Below are positions 55,413 to 63,710 of a DNA stretch of 64,000 bases, one piece after another (within the stretch, counting starts at the first letter, position 1; every line of letters starts with the position of its first letter). The position numbers and the translations under genes were made by a program. Under the pieces are notes generated by a model. That model saw only the letters and a list, made by a program, of their open reading frames with translations, was not told the origin of the DNA and made no database searches. The DNA is from Bacteroidota bacterium (GTDB taxonomy: Bacteria > Bacteroidota > Bacteroidia > Chitinophagales > Chitinophagaceae): NCBI GenBank assembly GCA_030706685.1, contig JAUZOA010000004.1, positions 62,001 through 126,000 on the forward strand, read 5' to 3'.

Positions 55413-55673
55413 TTACGCTTTTTGCCATCTTTTCAGGCGTGGAAGATAATCAAGCGATTGTTGTAAAAGACTGGCGGGAAGATTCATTTTCTGCATCTGG
55501 GTGGTGACAATATTCTTCATTTTGTCCAGGGTCATGCCCGGATCGGTGAAGCTTCCATGCTGGTAGCAATATTTACAATATTCGCTGCTTTTACTGCCAT
55601 CTTTTTCTGTTCCCCGGTCTTCCATATTGTCAATGGGCATTGTGCAACTCTGGCAAAAAATTTTGGGTTCCAT
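55413..55673 (-). CDS. Putative zinc-ribbon protein
   Basis: An 86-residue protein with CQSCTMPI and CKYCYQHG cysteine pairs that form a probable zinc ribbon, followed by a helical tail (MTLDKMKNIVTTQMQKM). The pattern matches the small AraC-associated/zinc-ribbon family (PF12674-like). Function unknown. Gap to the nitroreductase gene is 33 bp. Confidence 0.82.
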   Translation of the reverse strand: MEPKIFCQSCTMPIDNMEDRGTEKDGSKSSEYCKYCYQHGSFTDPGMTLDKMKNIVTTQMQKMNLPASLLQQSLDYLPRLKRWQKA

Positions 55674-55706
55674 AAAAAAGTTTTAATAGTATTCAATAGA
55701 ATTTAT

Positions 55707-56258
55707 TTATAGTACTGTCCGGGTTCGCCATTTCTCCCAGTGAATCGCATTGTCCTTGAATTTCCTGCGGGGTTTATCCTCACCTGTGGGATGACCCACC
55801 GGGATAATATTTAAAGGGATTATGGCCGGGGGAATATTGAGTAGTTGCCTCACTTCATCCATTAACTCTTTGGAAGGATATACCGCTGTCCAGACCGCTC
55901 CCAGCTCTAAAGCTTCTGCCGCGAGCAAAATATTCTCGCTGGCGCAGGCGCCATCCAGTATGGCAAACTCTTCTTTTCCCATCGCAGCCTGCCTGGGATC
56001 TACGCAAACAACTATCGCCATTCCCGCACTTACCAGCATTTTCGCGAAGGGTAATTTCTGTGACAGGAGTTCCAGCATTTTTTTGTCTGTTACAACTATG
56101 AAGATCCATGGCAACATATGCACTGCACTTGGAGCCGCCATCGCTGCCCGGAGCAGGTATTGAATATCTTTTTTACTTACCGGCTCCCCGGTAAAATGTC
56201 TTACACTTTTTCTTTCATGAATCACAGTCAGCGTATCCTTCAACATCGTTTTTTCCAT
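55707..56258 (-). CDS. Nitroreductase-family FMN oxidoreductase
   Basis: A 183-residue protein with the family N-terminus VIHERKSVRHFTGEPVSKKDIQYLLRAAMAAPSAVH and the mid-segment DGACASENILLAAEALELGAVW. Nitroreductases reduce nitro groups and quinones with NAD(P)H through bound FMN. The DosR regulon also contains nitroreductase-fold proteins (Acg family). It lies 5 bp behind the PEBP gene in the same operon. Confidence 0.9.
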   Translation of the reverse strand: MEKTMLKDTLTVIHERKSVRHFTGEPVSKKDIQYLLRAAMAAPSAVHMLPWIFIVVTDKKMLELLSQKLPFAKMLVSAGMAIVVCVDPRQAAMGKEEFAILDGACASENILLAAEALELGAVWTAVYPSKELMDEVRQLLNIPPAIIPLNIIPVGHPTGEDKPRRKFKDNAIHWEKWRTRTVL

Positions 56259-56263
56259 ACCCG

Positions 56264-56743
56264 CTAGTTTTTTCTTTTATATAACGCGATCAGTTCTCCA
56301 AAACCGGTAATATGTCCGCTCATTGCTTTCTCTAATCCTGCTTTATCCGCATTATCCGGTATGTCGAGTATTGTATCCAGCGCATAAACCTTAAAAAAAT
56401 AACGATGTGTGCCGGAAGGCGGGCAAGGTCCACCGTAATGGTGCCGCAGAAAATCATTCTTCCCTTCTTTACCCGGCACATGGTCTTCTTTGATATGATG
56501 TGTTACCGGGATATTCCACACTACCCAGTGTACCCATGTACCTACCGGCGCATCCGGGTCATCCATAATGATAGCGAGGCTTTTTGTTTCTTCAGGGATA
56601 TGATCAATCGCCAATGGCGGGTTTATATTCTTGCCATCACAGGTATAGCGGGCCGGGATAAAATCATTTTCTTTAAAGGCGGGACAACTGATAAGTAGTT
56701 TCTTAAAATCTATTACACTTGTCGCCTCGGAATGTTTTTTCAT
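56264..56743 (-). CDS. YbhB/YbcL-type phosphatidylethanolamine-binding-protein homologue
   Basis: A 159-residue PEBP-fold protein with PARYTCDGKNINPPL, the family hallmark MDDPDAPVGTWVHWVVWNIP and GPCPPSGTHRYFFKVYALD. Ligand unknown; the bacterial members are cytoplasmic or periplasmic and have been linked to lipid or kinase regulation. It lies 12 bp downstream of the erythromycin-esterase-like gene. Confidence 0.9.
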   Translation of the reverse strand: MKKHSEATSVIDFKKLLISCPAFKENDFIPARYTCDGKNINPPLAIDHIPEETKSLAIIMDDPDAPVGTWVHWVVWNIPVTHHIKEDHVPGKEGKNDFLRHHYGGPCPPSGTHRYFFKVYALDTILDIPDNADKAGLEKAMSGHITGFGELIALYKRKN

Positions 56744-56755
56744 AGTAAACTATTT

Positions 56756-58105
56756 TTATACGCCAAAAGGATATGTCTCGGGTACTTGCTGTTCATCGGG
56801 GAGGATATGCAGGGGATGCAATGCTTTTGTTTCATCCAGGTAAATAAATGCATCATAACGCAAGGGTAGAATCGTCGGTACATAATTGCCGAATTGTTCA
56901 TATTCCGGGTTGTACACAACGCCGATGGCCCGGTGGCCAAGCCGATTTTCCATAAAGACATCAATTGTAAAATCTTCCATTATCAGCAACTTATTACCAG
57001 ATCCTGCTGTATGTAAAAAGTATTCCCAGCTATTTTTCCTCGCCGGGGGTACTTCCATTACCTGCATACGGGCGCCCCAGCTCCTGCCTGCCATGACAGA
57101 GCCTTTATAAGAACCAAATCCTACCAGCACCACTTCCTGGGCAGGATATTCCACCCGTGCGAGCTCGCCAATGTTAAACATGCCCTCATTTGTCATATCT
57201 GTTGCCCGTGCATCGCCAATATGCGTATTATGCTCCCATATAATCGCTTTACTTTTTTCGCCATGTAATTTTAATAAACGTGCCAGCGTATCCGCCATGT
57301 GACGGTCGCGGACATTCCAGGAATGGGGCCCGCCCTCTACCATGGCCCGGTAATATTTTTCGGCATTGACAGTGACAAGTGCATTTTGCTCTGCACTGAA
57401 TACGTTTTCATGATCTGAATTATAAGTGGGTAATTTTTGCCTGATCTCTTTGAGCAGGCCCACTACTTCGTTCTGGCATAATTCCGGAACCAACCGGGAG
57501 GCCCTGGCATAGGAATGACCTTCATCTTTACGGAAAGGTTCAAAACAACGAAATGCTTCTTCGGCTACTTTGAGGGCATGGGGATCCGTTTTCCGCAGGT
57601 ACTCCATGATGCTTTCCATACTTTCCCATAAACTATAGACATCGAGGCCATAAAATCCTGCTCTTTTATTGGCGGGCAAGGGGCTGTTATATTTTTTCAG
57701 CCAGTCTGCCAGGGCCATGATCTCCCAATTGGCCCACATCCATGTTGGCCAGCGATTAAATGCATGCAATACATTAAAAGCACTATTACCGCTGCGGGGA
57801 TAATTCTTCACGAACCGGTTTAAACGATAACAGTCGGGCCAGTCGCCTTCCACAGCAATGAAATTGAATCCTTTTTCCTCAATCAGTCTTTTGGAGATAT
57901 GACTTCGCCAGGTATAATATTCGTGTGTGCCATGCGATGCCTCGCCCAGCATTACGATACGCGCATCGCCGATACGGTCAAATAGCGGCTGGAGGTCGGC
58001 CTTGCTTTCCAGCCCGTAAGACCACTGCTTTATGGCATTTACTGCTTCGGGTTCATAAAGAACCTCTTTGATAAAACGACGGCTCATCAGATTCTTGCTT
58101 TTCAA
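56756..58105 (-). CDS. Erythromycin-esterase-family protein
   Basis: A 449-residue protein with LGEASHGTHEYYTWR (E55, H58), AVEGDWPDCYRLNRFV and the WEHNTHIGDA block, characteristic of the Ere/EreA-like superfamily. Most chromosomal members are not macrolide resistance enzymes, and no drug-resistance role is claimed. A related domain is fused to a phosphoribosyltransferase in the DosR-regulon protein Rv2030c of M. tuberculosis. It heads a five-gene minus-strand operon controlled from the divergent region 58106-58278. Confidence 0.88.
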   Translation of the reverse strand: MKSKNLMSRRFIKEVLYEPEAVNAIKQWSYGLESKADLQPLFDRIGDARIVMLGEASHGTHEYYTWRSHISKRLIEEKGFNFIAVEGDWPDCYRLNRFVKNYPRSGNSAFNVLHAFNRWPTWMWANWEIMALADWLKKYNSPLPANKRAGFYGLDVYSLWESMESIMEYLRKTDPHALKVAEEAFRCFEPFRKDEGHSYARASRLVPELCQNEVVGLLKEIRQKLPTYNSDHENVFSAEQNALVTVNAEKYYRAMVEGGPHSWNVRDRHMADTLARLLKLHGEKSKAIIWEHNTHIGDARATDMTNEGMFNIGELARVEYPAQEVVLVGFGSYKGSVMAGRSWGARMQVMEVPPARKNSWEYFLHTAGSGNKLLIMEDFTIDVFMENRLGHRAIGVVYNPEYEQFGNYVPTILPLRYDAFIYLDETKALHPLHILPDEQQVPETYPFGV

Positions 58106-58161
58106 GTGAACATCCTCCTTTTTTGACGGGGTTGGCGGATCCGGGAACTTTACACCAACCT

Positions 58162-58259
58162 CAAAGCAACGTTAAATAGGTAGCCGTTACCTATGAGGAT
58201 GGTTAAGTTTCTGTATGATGATAATCATCGGAAATGGCTCTAACTGCCCGGTAGATTTG
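58162..58259. promoter_or_regulatory. Divergent CRP/FNR-type promoter for the Ere operon and DUF892 gene
   Basis: One palindrome TGATGATAATCA (58216-58227). Rightward, an exact box TAGATTTG (58252-58259) lies 30.5 bp from the centre, serving the DUF892 gene. Leftward, TTGCTTTG (58169 down to 58162; 5 of 6 fixed positions) lies 52.5 bp away, serving the Ere operon. One operator thus appears proximal for one gene and distal for the other. Confidence 0.7.
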
Positions 58260-58278
58260 TAATATAAAATGAAAAACT

Positions 58279-58803
58279 ATGGGAGAAATTAACCAGGTCA
58301 TTACCACTCTGCAAAACCTGCTGGATTATGACGCCCGGAAATTCAGCAGCGGTGAGATATTATTGAAGAATATTTTGCCCCGCTGGAAAGATAAAGCCAG
58401 CTCATTAAAACTAAAAGAAGTACTGCAAAAGTATTTTGAGTATGTATCGCGGCATGTTGAAAAAATAGAAGCCTTCATCGAAGCGGAAAACATATTATCC
58501 CTCAGTACAGGCAACAAAGTGATGAAAGCTTTTATTGATGAAGCGGAAGAAAAGTTAGGCAATTGTTCCGATCCGGAAGTAAGAGATGCCTGCCTGCTTG
58601 CCAGCATCCAGGGGATCAATCACTTTAAAATCAGCAGTTATGGTACAGCTGCTGCATTTTCCAGGGCACTGGGCATGGATAAACAGGTAGAACTTTTTCA
58701 TGACGCGGAAGTAAATGAAAAGCAAATTGATGACAGGCTATCGCAATTGGCGGAATTCGAAATAAATGCCAAAGCGAGGACGCCTATTTCATTACCGGGT
58801 TAA
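58279..58803 (+). CDS. DUF892 (YciE/YciF-like) ferritin-like protein
   Basis: A 174-residue helical protein: VITTLQNLLDYDARKFSSGE, HVEKIEAFIEAEN, CLLASIQGINHFKISSYGTAAAFSRALG and HDAEVNEKQIDDRLSQLA. The spacing of Glu/His residues in four helices matches the DUF892 ferritin-like family, induced by stress in enterobacteria. The alpha/beta hydrolase gene follows 10 bp later. Confidence 0.85.
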   Translation: MGEINQVITTLQNLLDYDARKFSSGEILLKNILPRWKDKASSLKLKEVLQKYFEYVSRHVEKIEAFIEAENILSLSTGNKVMKAFIDEAEEKLGNCSDPEVRDACLLASIQGINHFKISSYGTAAAFSRALGMDKQVELFHDAEVNEKQIDDRLSQLAEFEINAKARTPISLPG

Positions 58804-58813
58804 AAACTTATTT

Positions 58814-59470
58814 ATGGATATAAGGTTTCATAGCGAGGTGAGCATTCCCCTTGGCAAAATAACTGTAGAAGGTGAACTGACCATACCGCTCAAAACAGAC
58901 TCTATTGTGATTTTTTCACATGGCAGTGGAAGTAGCCGGTTTAGTAAACGTAACCAGGAGGTAGCAAAATACCTGCAGCAAAAAAATATGGGGACGTTAT
59001 TATTTGATTTATTGACCCGGGAAGAAGATCAGTATTATCATAACCGTTTTGATATTGATTTGCTCACGCGGAGACTGACGGGCGCGACCGAGTGGCTGGA
59101 AAAATTTCCGGCTGCAAAGGATTGTTCTATTGGTTATTTTGGCGCCAGCACAGGAGCTGCATCTGCGTTGAAGGCTGCTGCTTACCTGCCTTCCGTAAAA
59201 GCAGTCGTTTCGCGTGGCGGCAGACCCGATCTTGCGATGGATGTATTACATAAGGTAGAAGCGCCGACGCTACTGATTGTTGGAAGTCTCGATTATGATG
59301 TTTTAAAATTAAATCAACAGGCTTATGCAGAACTGAAATGCCCCAAGCAACTGGAAATAGTGGGAGGCGCCACTCACTTGTTTGAAGAGCAGGGAAAAAT
59401 GGAAATCGTCGCGGCATTGGCAGCAGGATGGTTTGAAAAATACCTGAAACAGGTGAATGTTCATTCTTAA
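58814..59470 (+). CDS. Dienelactone hydrolase/alpha-beta hydrolase family protein
   Basis: A 218-residue protein from the ATG at 58814; a start at 58766 would overlap the DUF892 gene. Alpha/beta hydrolase signatures: oxyanion loop SHGSGSSRFSKRN, nucleophile S112 in GYFGASTGAASAL, Asp in VGSLDYDVL and His in GGATHLFEEQG. Esterase or thioesterase activity is likely, substrate unknown. The phosphoribosyltransferase gene follows after 9 bp; in mycobacteria the two domains occur in one DosR-regulated protein (Rv0571c, from memory). Confidence 0.88.
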   Translation: MDIRFHSEVSIPLGKITVEGELTIPLKTDSIVIFSHGSGSSRFSKRNQEVAKYLQQKNMGTLLFDLLTREEDQYYHNRFDIDLLTRRLTGATEWLEKFPAAKDCSIGYFGASTGAASALKAAAYLPSVKAVVSRGGRPDLAMDVLHKVEAPTLLIVGSLDYDVLKLNQQAYAELKCPKQLEIVGGATHLFEEQGKMEIVAALAAGWFEKYLKQVNVHS

Positions 59471-59479
59471 AAACTTTTT

Positions 59480-60112
59480 ATGTACCACGACAGGCTGGAA
59501 GCGGGATTAGCGCTTGCCAAAGCATTGCGAAAATATAAAAACGATCCTGGTGTCGTGCTCGCGGTGCCACGTGGCGGAGTGCCGGTTGCCTTTGTTGTGG
59601 CCGAAGAACTTGGATTCCCCCTCGATATTTTATTGACAAAAAAAATCGGCCATCCGGCCAATCATGAATATGCTATAGGCGCTGTCAGCCTTACGGACCG
59701 TTTTATTGTTCCGCATAATGGAGTACAAGAAGAATATATTGACAGGGAAACGGAAAAGATAAGAAGACGGTTAAGAGAAATGTACCGCAAATTCATGGGG
59801 GATAAGGATCCTGAACCTTTAAAAAATAAGACCGTCATTGTCATTGATGATGGTATTGCTACCGGCAATACATTATTGAGCACCGTGAATATGCTCCGCA
59901 AAAATGAGCCCGCCAGGATTATTATCGCTGTACCGGTGGCCTCACGCAATGCTATCGAAAAATTATCGAAGGAAGTGGATGATATTGTTTGTCCGCTGGT
60001 ACCGGATGTATTTTTTGGCGTGGGCGCTTTTTATGAAAATTTTGAGCAGGTAAGCGATGAGGAAGTGATTTTCTACCTGGATAAGTTAAGGGAATTGAGA
60101 AAAGCAGGATAA
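59480..60112 (+). CDS. Phosphoribosyltransferase family protein
   Basis: A 210-residue type I phosphoribosyltransferase: VAVPRGGVPVAF near the N-terminus and the PRPP loop VIVIDDGIATGNT (119-131). It belongs to the COG1926-type predicted phosphoribosyltransferases, whose acceptor base is unknown. It is third in the DUF892-hydrolase-phosphoribosyltransferase unit and lies 111 bp before the small MFS-like gene. Confidence 0.9.
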   Translation: MYHDRLEAGLALAKALRKYKNDPGVVLAVPRGGVPVAFVVAEELGFPLDILLTKKIGHPANHEYAIGAVSLTDRFIVPHNGVQEEYIDRETEKIRRRLREMYRKFMGDKDPEPLKNKTVIVIDDGIATGNTLLSTVNMLRKNEPARIIIAVPVASRNAIEKLSKEVDDIVCPLVPDVFFGVGAFYENFEQVSDEEVIFYLDKLRELRKAG

Positions 60113-60223
60113 TTATAGTCGTTTATTTTTTTCTTACTTGGGCGGGAAGGAAATTCTGCAGTGAGATTCTTTGTATTAAATTTTTGCAATGACCTATAGA
60201 AAAGGAAAGGGAAATGTCCGTTC

Positions 60224-60769
60224 ATGAAATTTTCAAAGACCACAAAGATTCTTCTTCTCGGCGCAAACATCTGGTATTTCGGAGAAGGCATGCTTGGGCC
60301 TCTTTTCGCCGTATTTACAGAACGGATTGGAGGTGATATACTCGATATTACCTGGGCCTGGGCTACCTATTTATTGATGACGGGAGTATCCTATATCGTG
60401 GTCGGCAGACTGATCAGCGGCAAAAAATATAAGGCAAAGGTTATGGTTGCCGGGTATGGTTTAAATGCGTTGTGCACGTTTGGATACTTGTTTGTTTCAA
60501 CGCCCCTGCATTTATTTTTTGTACAGGCAGGTTTAGGCTTGGCGGAAGCAATCGGCACACCTGCCTGGGATGCTCTTTATGCGCAAAGCGTAGAAAAACA
60601 TGCCGACACTTATGCCTGGGGCCTTGCGGGAGGCCAATCCCAGATAGTTACCGCGTTTGCGATTATCTGTGGCGGGTTGATAGCGCATTACACCTCTTTC
60701 AACGTCCTGTTTATCGTTATGGGTACTGTACAGGTTTTGGCCACATTTATCCAGGCAAAAATTATATAA
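60224..60769 (+). CDS. Half-length MFS-like membrane protein
   Basis: A 181-residue protein with about five or six membrane helices, resembling one half of a major-facilitator transporter (ILLLGANIWYFGEGMLGPLFAVF; FFVQAGLGLAEAIGTPAWDALYAQSVEKH). The stop at 60769 is followed by no continuing frame with the second half, so it is either a genuine half-size protein, which must dimerise, or a decayed remnant. No CRP/FNR-type site with a good -7 box was found upstream. Confidence 0.7.
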   Translation: MKFSKTTKILLLGANIWYFGEGMLGPLFAVFTERIGGDILDITWAWATYLLMTGVSYIVVGRLISGKKYKAKVMVAGYGLNALCTFGYLFVSTPLHLFFVQAGLGLAEAIGTPAWDALYAQSVEKHADTYAWGLAGGQSQIVTAFAIICGGLIAHYTSFNVLFIVMGTVQVLATFIQAKII

Positions 60770-60839
60770 GAGCCTTTTATTCAGAAAACTGCATTTGCAT
60801 AGTTATGATGTGCCGGATAATTGCTATCAGTAAAAGAGG

Positions 60840-60883
60840 TGATAACCATCATAGGAAAAGGGTTTGATTTATAATTTCTTTTG
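60840..60883 (+). promoter_or_regulatory. CRP/FNR-type site plus -7 box for the BON-domain gene
   Basis: Palindrome TGATAACCATCA (60840-60851) and -7-like box TTCTTTTG (60876-60883, 5 of 6 fixed positions); spacing 30.5 bp. Confidence 0.6.
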
Positions 60884-60929
60884 CAAAGGAATGTAAAATT
60901 GATTTTTATTAATCTTTAAAAAAATAATT

Positions 60930-61604
60930 ATGAAAAGTGATATCCAAATCCAAAAAGACGTCATGGAGGAACTGAAGTGGGAACCTTTCCTGAATGCTTC
61001 GGAGATTGGGGTGGCTGTCAAAAATGGTATCGTCACTCTTTCAGGCCAGGTGGATGCCTATTCCAAAAAATTGACGGCTGAAAAAGCGGCCAAAAAAGTG
61101 AGTGGTGTAAAAGCTGTCGCAGAAGATATACAGGTAGGTATCTCTCCCAGCTTCCGGAAAACAGACGCTGAAATCGCGGAAGCTGTGCTTACTGCATTAA
61201 AGTGGCATACCGCAGTCCAGGAAGAGAAAATTAAAATTAAGGTAGAAGATGGTCATGTAAAGCTGGAAGGCGAAGTAGAATGGGAATACCAGCGCACCAA
61301 TGCGCAAACAGCCATTGAAAACCTGGTAGGCGTACGTTCTGTACTTAATTTAATTACGGTAAAGCCGCGGCTTAAAGCGACCGATATTGAACAAAAGATC
61401 AGCTCTGCTTTTCACAGGAGCGCTACGATTGATGCAGGAAAGATAACAGCGGAAGTTTTTGGAGGCAAGGTCATTCTTCGCGGAATGGTCCGTTCCTTTA
61501 CTGAAAAAGAAGATGCCGAAAGAGCTGCATGGTCCGCACCGGGTGTAATCAGCGTTGAAAGCAAGCTGCAAATAGAAGAACCTGAATATTCTTTTGAAGA
61601 GTAA
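60930..61604 (+). CDS. Triple BON-domain protein (OsmY-like, no signal peptide)
   Basis: A 224-residue protein built of three BON domains (about 3-70, 78-146, 152-220), each with a GxV-L-G-V pattern such as [26 protein letters not shown] and [16 protein letters not shown] domains bind membranes or phospholipids and occur in osmotic-shock proteins. No signal peptide is present, so it is probably cytoplasmic. It has its own CRP/FNR-type promoter and converges with the NUDIX gene. Confidence 0.9.
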   Translation: MKSDIQIQKDVMEELKWEPFLNASEIGVAVKNGIVTLSGQVDAYSKKLTAEKAAKKVSGVKAVAEDIQVGISPSFRKTDAEIAEAVLTALKWHTAVQEEKIKIKVEDGHVKLEGEVEWEYQRTNAQTAIENLVGVRSVLNLITVKPRLKATDIEQKISSAFHRSATIDAGKITAEVFGGKVILRGMVRSFTEKEDAERAAWSAPGVISVESKLQIEEPEYSFEE

Positions 61605-61649
61605 GGGCAAAGATTGATTATATCCAAAAATGCGGAATTTTGTTCTATC

Positions 61650-61690
61650 AGTAAGCTGTCTTCATACTAGAGTTATGGGGGCAGCTTACT
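61650..61690. terminator. Hairpin between convergent BON and NUDIX genes
   Basis: AGTAAGCTG (61650-61658) pairs with CAGCTTACT (61682-61690), perfect 9-bp arms around a 23-nt loop, followed by ATTTTC. It may end transcription from both sides. The T-tract is poor, so it is only a candidate. Confidence 0.4.
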
Positions 61691-61720
61691 ATTTTCACGA
61701 AAGGCTCTCGTTTCGGTAAT

Positions 61721-62182
61721 TCAAACAGTAAACTTGAGCTCCAGTTCTTTTATCAGCGGCTCCTGTCCCGCAACAATCTTCTTCCTGGCTTCATTCAAAT
61801 GAAACCATGCCGCTTTATCAATTTCAGGAAATGCTTTTTTCTTTCCGGAGTGTGGCGGCCATTCTAATTCAAATGTGTTGCTTTTGATTTCTGCCACATT
61901 AAAATCGCCTTCTGCTGTCCAGGCATAAATTATCTTGCCGCTTTTTTGTTTTACAGGAGTTAATTCAATCAGCTTTCCCCGGATATGTATTCCTGTTTCT
62001 TCTTTCACTTCTCTTCGCGCGGCTTCTAAAAAATCCTCACCCGGCTCTACTTCCCCTTTGGGAATAGACCAGGCTCCCAGATCTTTTTTTGTCCAGAACG
62101 GCCCGCCCGGGTGTACGAGTAATACTTCCGGCAAATCATTTTTTATCCGGTATAAAAGTATGCCGGCGCTTTTTTTAGGCAT
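61721..62182 (-). CDS. NUDIX hydrolase
   Basis: A 153-residue protein with the NUDIX box GEVEPGEDFLEAARREVKEETGI (G-x5-E-x7-REVxEE-x-G-I). N-terminal KKSAGILLYR and GPFWTKKDLGAWSIPKG resemble the Ap4A/diadenosine-type subgroup. Hydrolyses a nucleoside-diphosphate derivative; exact substrate unknown. No CRP/FNR-type site was seen in its upstream gap (62183-62460). Confidence 0.92.
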   Translation of the reverse strand: MPKKSAGILLYRIKNDLPEVLLVHPGGPFWTKKDLGAWSIPKGEVEPGEDFLEAARREVKEETGIHIRGKLIELTPVKQKSGKIIYAWTAEGDFNVAEIKSNTFELEWPPHSGKKKAFPEIDKAAWFHLNEARKKIVAGQEPLIKELELKFTV

Positions 62183-62258
62183 TTGACAGAAAATTTATCC
62201 GGTGCAACCTGGCCACATGCTCTTCTGTTTCAGCGTTTATTACCAGCACTTACAAAAG

Positions 62259-62298
62259 TACTGTTTATCACGAAGGGCTTCTCGTTTTATGAACAGTA
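62259..62298. terminator. Imperfect hairpin downstream of the beta-barrel gene
   Basis: TACTGTT (62259-62265) pairs with AACAGTA (62292-62298), and inner ACGAAG/CTTCTCGT add a second stem with one bulge. It lies in the gap between the minus-strand beta-barrel gene and the NUDIX gene, where it could end transcription of the former. No clear T-run on the minus strand. Confidence 0.35.
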
Positions 62299-62460
62299 TC
62301 TGAGCGTGAAAATAGCCGGTAAGACAGGAAGCCGGTAAGCGTTAATTTTCAAATCATTTTCTCTTATCGTCTTCCCGACTTCCCGGCAAACTAATACACT
62401 ACCATATTATGAAAGGGTAGCGTGAATCATTCCGGTTCTGTCATTATCCGCAATAGCGGT

Positions 62461-63201
62461 TTATTTTATTTTTAGTTGGTATCCTGCAGAGACTGCCAGG
62501 GACCCGGTTTTATTTTTCCCGTCTATTTCCGGGTGTGTCTGAATATTGATCAGGCCAATAATAGCACGCCCTTCGAGGAATATACTTCCGGGGCCAAGCG
62601 GGTATTGTATTCCCAGTCCGCCCTGCACACCTGCATTTACTTTTTTTATGCTTTCATTAATACTGGTTGTACTGTTAAAAGAAAATGCCGGAAGAGGTTC
62701 ATTGTTTTCCGTCAGGGGAATAGTACCTGCTTCATCGAGGTACAATAAACTATTGCCGCTTGTTTTGGTTTTGGCTTCCAGCAAAAAAGCGATATGCGGC
62801 CCGAAGCAGGCAAAATATTTCAACTTCTGTCCCAGTACAATTTTGGCCAATATGGGAATTTCCAGGTAGTTCAGTATAGTAACGCTTTTGAAATTGGCGT
62901 ATAAATTCATGTCGGGGGGCAAACTGATTCCGCTGATCGCGTCGGAGGGCAGTTGTTGCATCCCTTTTCGCTGTCCGCCCTGCGGGGAAAAATTAATTTC
63001 AGGTTGCAGGTAAAGAAAGCGTGTTATCCGGAAATTGGCCAGCAAGCCTCCATAGCCATCCAGCCTCGAAGTATACCCTTTACTTTGTTCATTGTTCCCC
63101 TTCAGGTTGGGAATACTAATACCTCCACGGGCTCCGATATTCAGTTGCGCATTGGCAGAGAGGTAAAAAACCAGGAAAGGAACCATGCAGATAGTTCTCA
63201 T
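62461..63201 (-). CDS. PorT-like outer-membrane beta-barrel protein
   Basis: A 246-residue protein from the ATG at 63201 (signal MRTICMVPFLVFYLSANAQ). The N-terminal mature part LNIGARGGISIPNLKG and the strand YLQPEINFSPQGG are typical of Bacteroidota outer-membrane beta-barrel proteins of the porin/PorT family. The last strand ends SLAVSAGYQLKIK. Function unknown; such proteins bridge the outer membrane. A start at 63300 would overlap the upstream gene and is not used. Confidence 0.88.
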   Translation of the reverse strand: MRTICMVPFLVFYLSANAQLNIGARGGISIPNLKGNNEQSKGYTSRLDGYGGLLANFRITRFLYLQPEINFSPQGGQRKGMQQLPSDAISGISLPPDMNLYANFKSVTILNYLEIPILAKIVLGQKLKYFACFGPHIAFLLEAKTKTSGNSLLYLDEAGTIPLTENNEPLPAFSFNSTTSINESIKKVNAGVQGGLGIQYPLGPGSIFLEGRAIIGLINIQTHPEIDGKNKTGSLAVSAGYQLKIK

Positions 63202-63229
63202 ACAAACTCCTCTTTTTATGTTGATGATT

Positions 63230-63658
63230 TTATAAAAGTTTTTCAGGTTTTTCTTCACTTTCTTCAAAACCTTCTTCATAATCGGAGACAATAAACTCAT
63301 CCGAAGAATTCCGGCCTATTTCATTCAATTCTTTTAATGTAAAGTCGTCCATGCCTGTTGTTTGCTGCCAGCCTTCTTTTTCTTTCCGGAGTATTTGTAC
63401 GGAAAGACCAAAGCGTTGCTGGAATTCATTTTCTACATCAGCCACTTTATACAATGGCCGGATCTCCAGGAGCCCTGTGACATGCGTATGTTTAATGTCG
63501 CCAATGCAGATATTGGGGTCAATCTGGAAAGCCTCGTCCGAGGCTTCGTATTTTTTATGACGTTTCCTGTAAAACTCAATCTTCAGGTAAGGATAAAAAT
63601 CAGAGAATACCAACTGGATATCCCGGAGCGAAGTCTTATCATTTATTTCCAGGTGCAT
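63230..63658 (-). CDS. Conserved protein of unknown function
   Basis: A 142-residue soluble protein, starting MHLEINDKTSLRDIQLVFSDFYPYLKIEF, with an acidic C-terminus (DYEEGFEESEEKPEKLL). No signal or membrane helix. Not recognised. It is preceded by a tandem-site promoter on the minus strand and followed after 28 bp by the beta-barrel gene. Confidence 0.72.
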   Translation of the reverse strand: MHLEINDKTSLRDIQLVFSDFYPYLKIEFYRKRHKKYEASDEAFQIDPNICIGDIKHTHVTGLLEIRPLYKVADVENEFQQRFGLSVQILRKEKEGWQQTTGMDDFTLKELNEIGRNSSDEFIVSDYEEGFEESEEKPEKLL

Positions 63659-63710
63659 AATAAAATGTTTTTAAAACGTGACACAGGACAATTGTTTTGA
63701 TCCCGCTCCT

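Noticed and set aside
56756-58105. Macrolide resistance determinant
   Set aside because: Ere-superfamily proteins in stress operons are mostly not antibiotic esterases; nothing in the sequence shows drug specificity.
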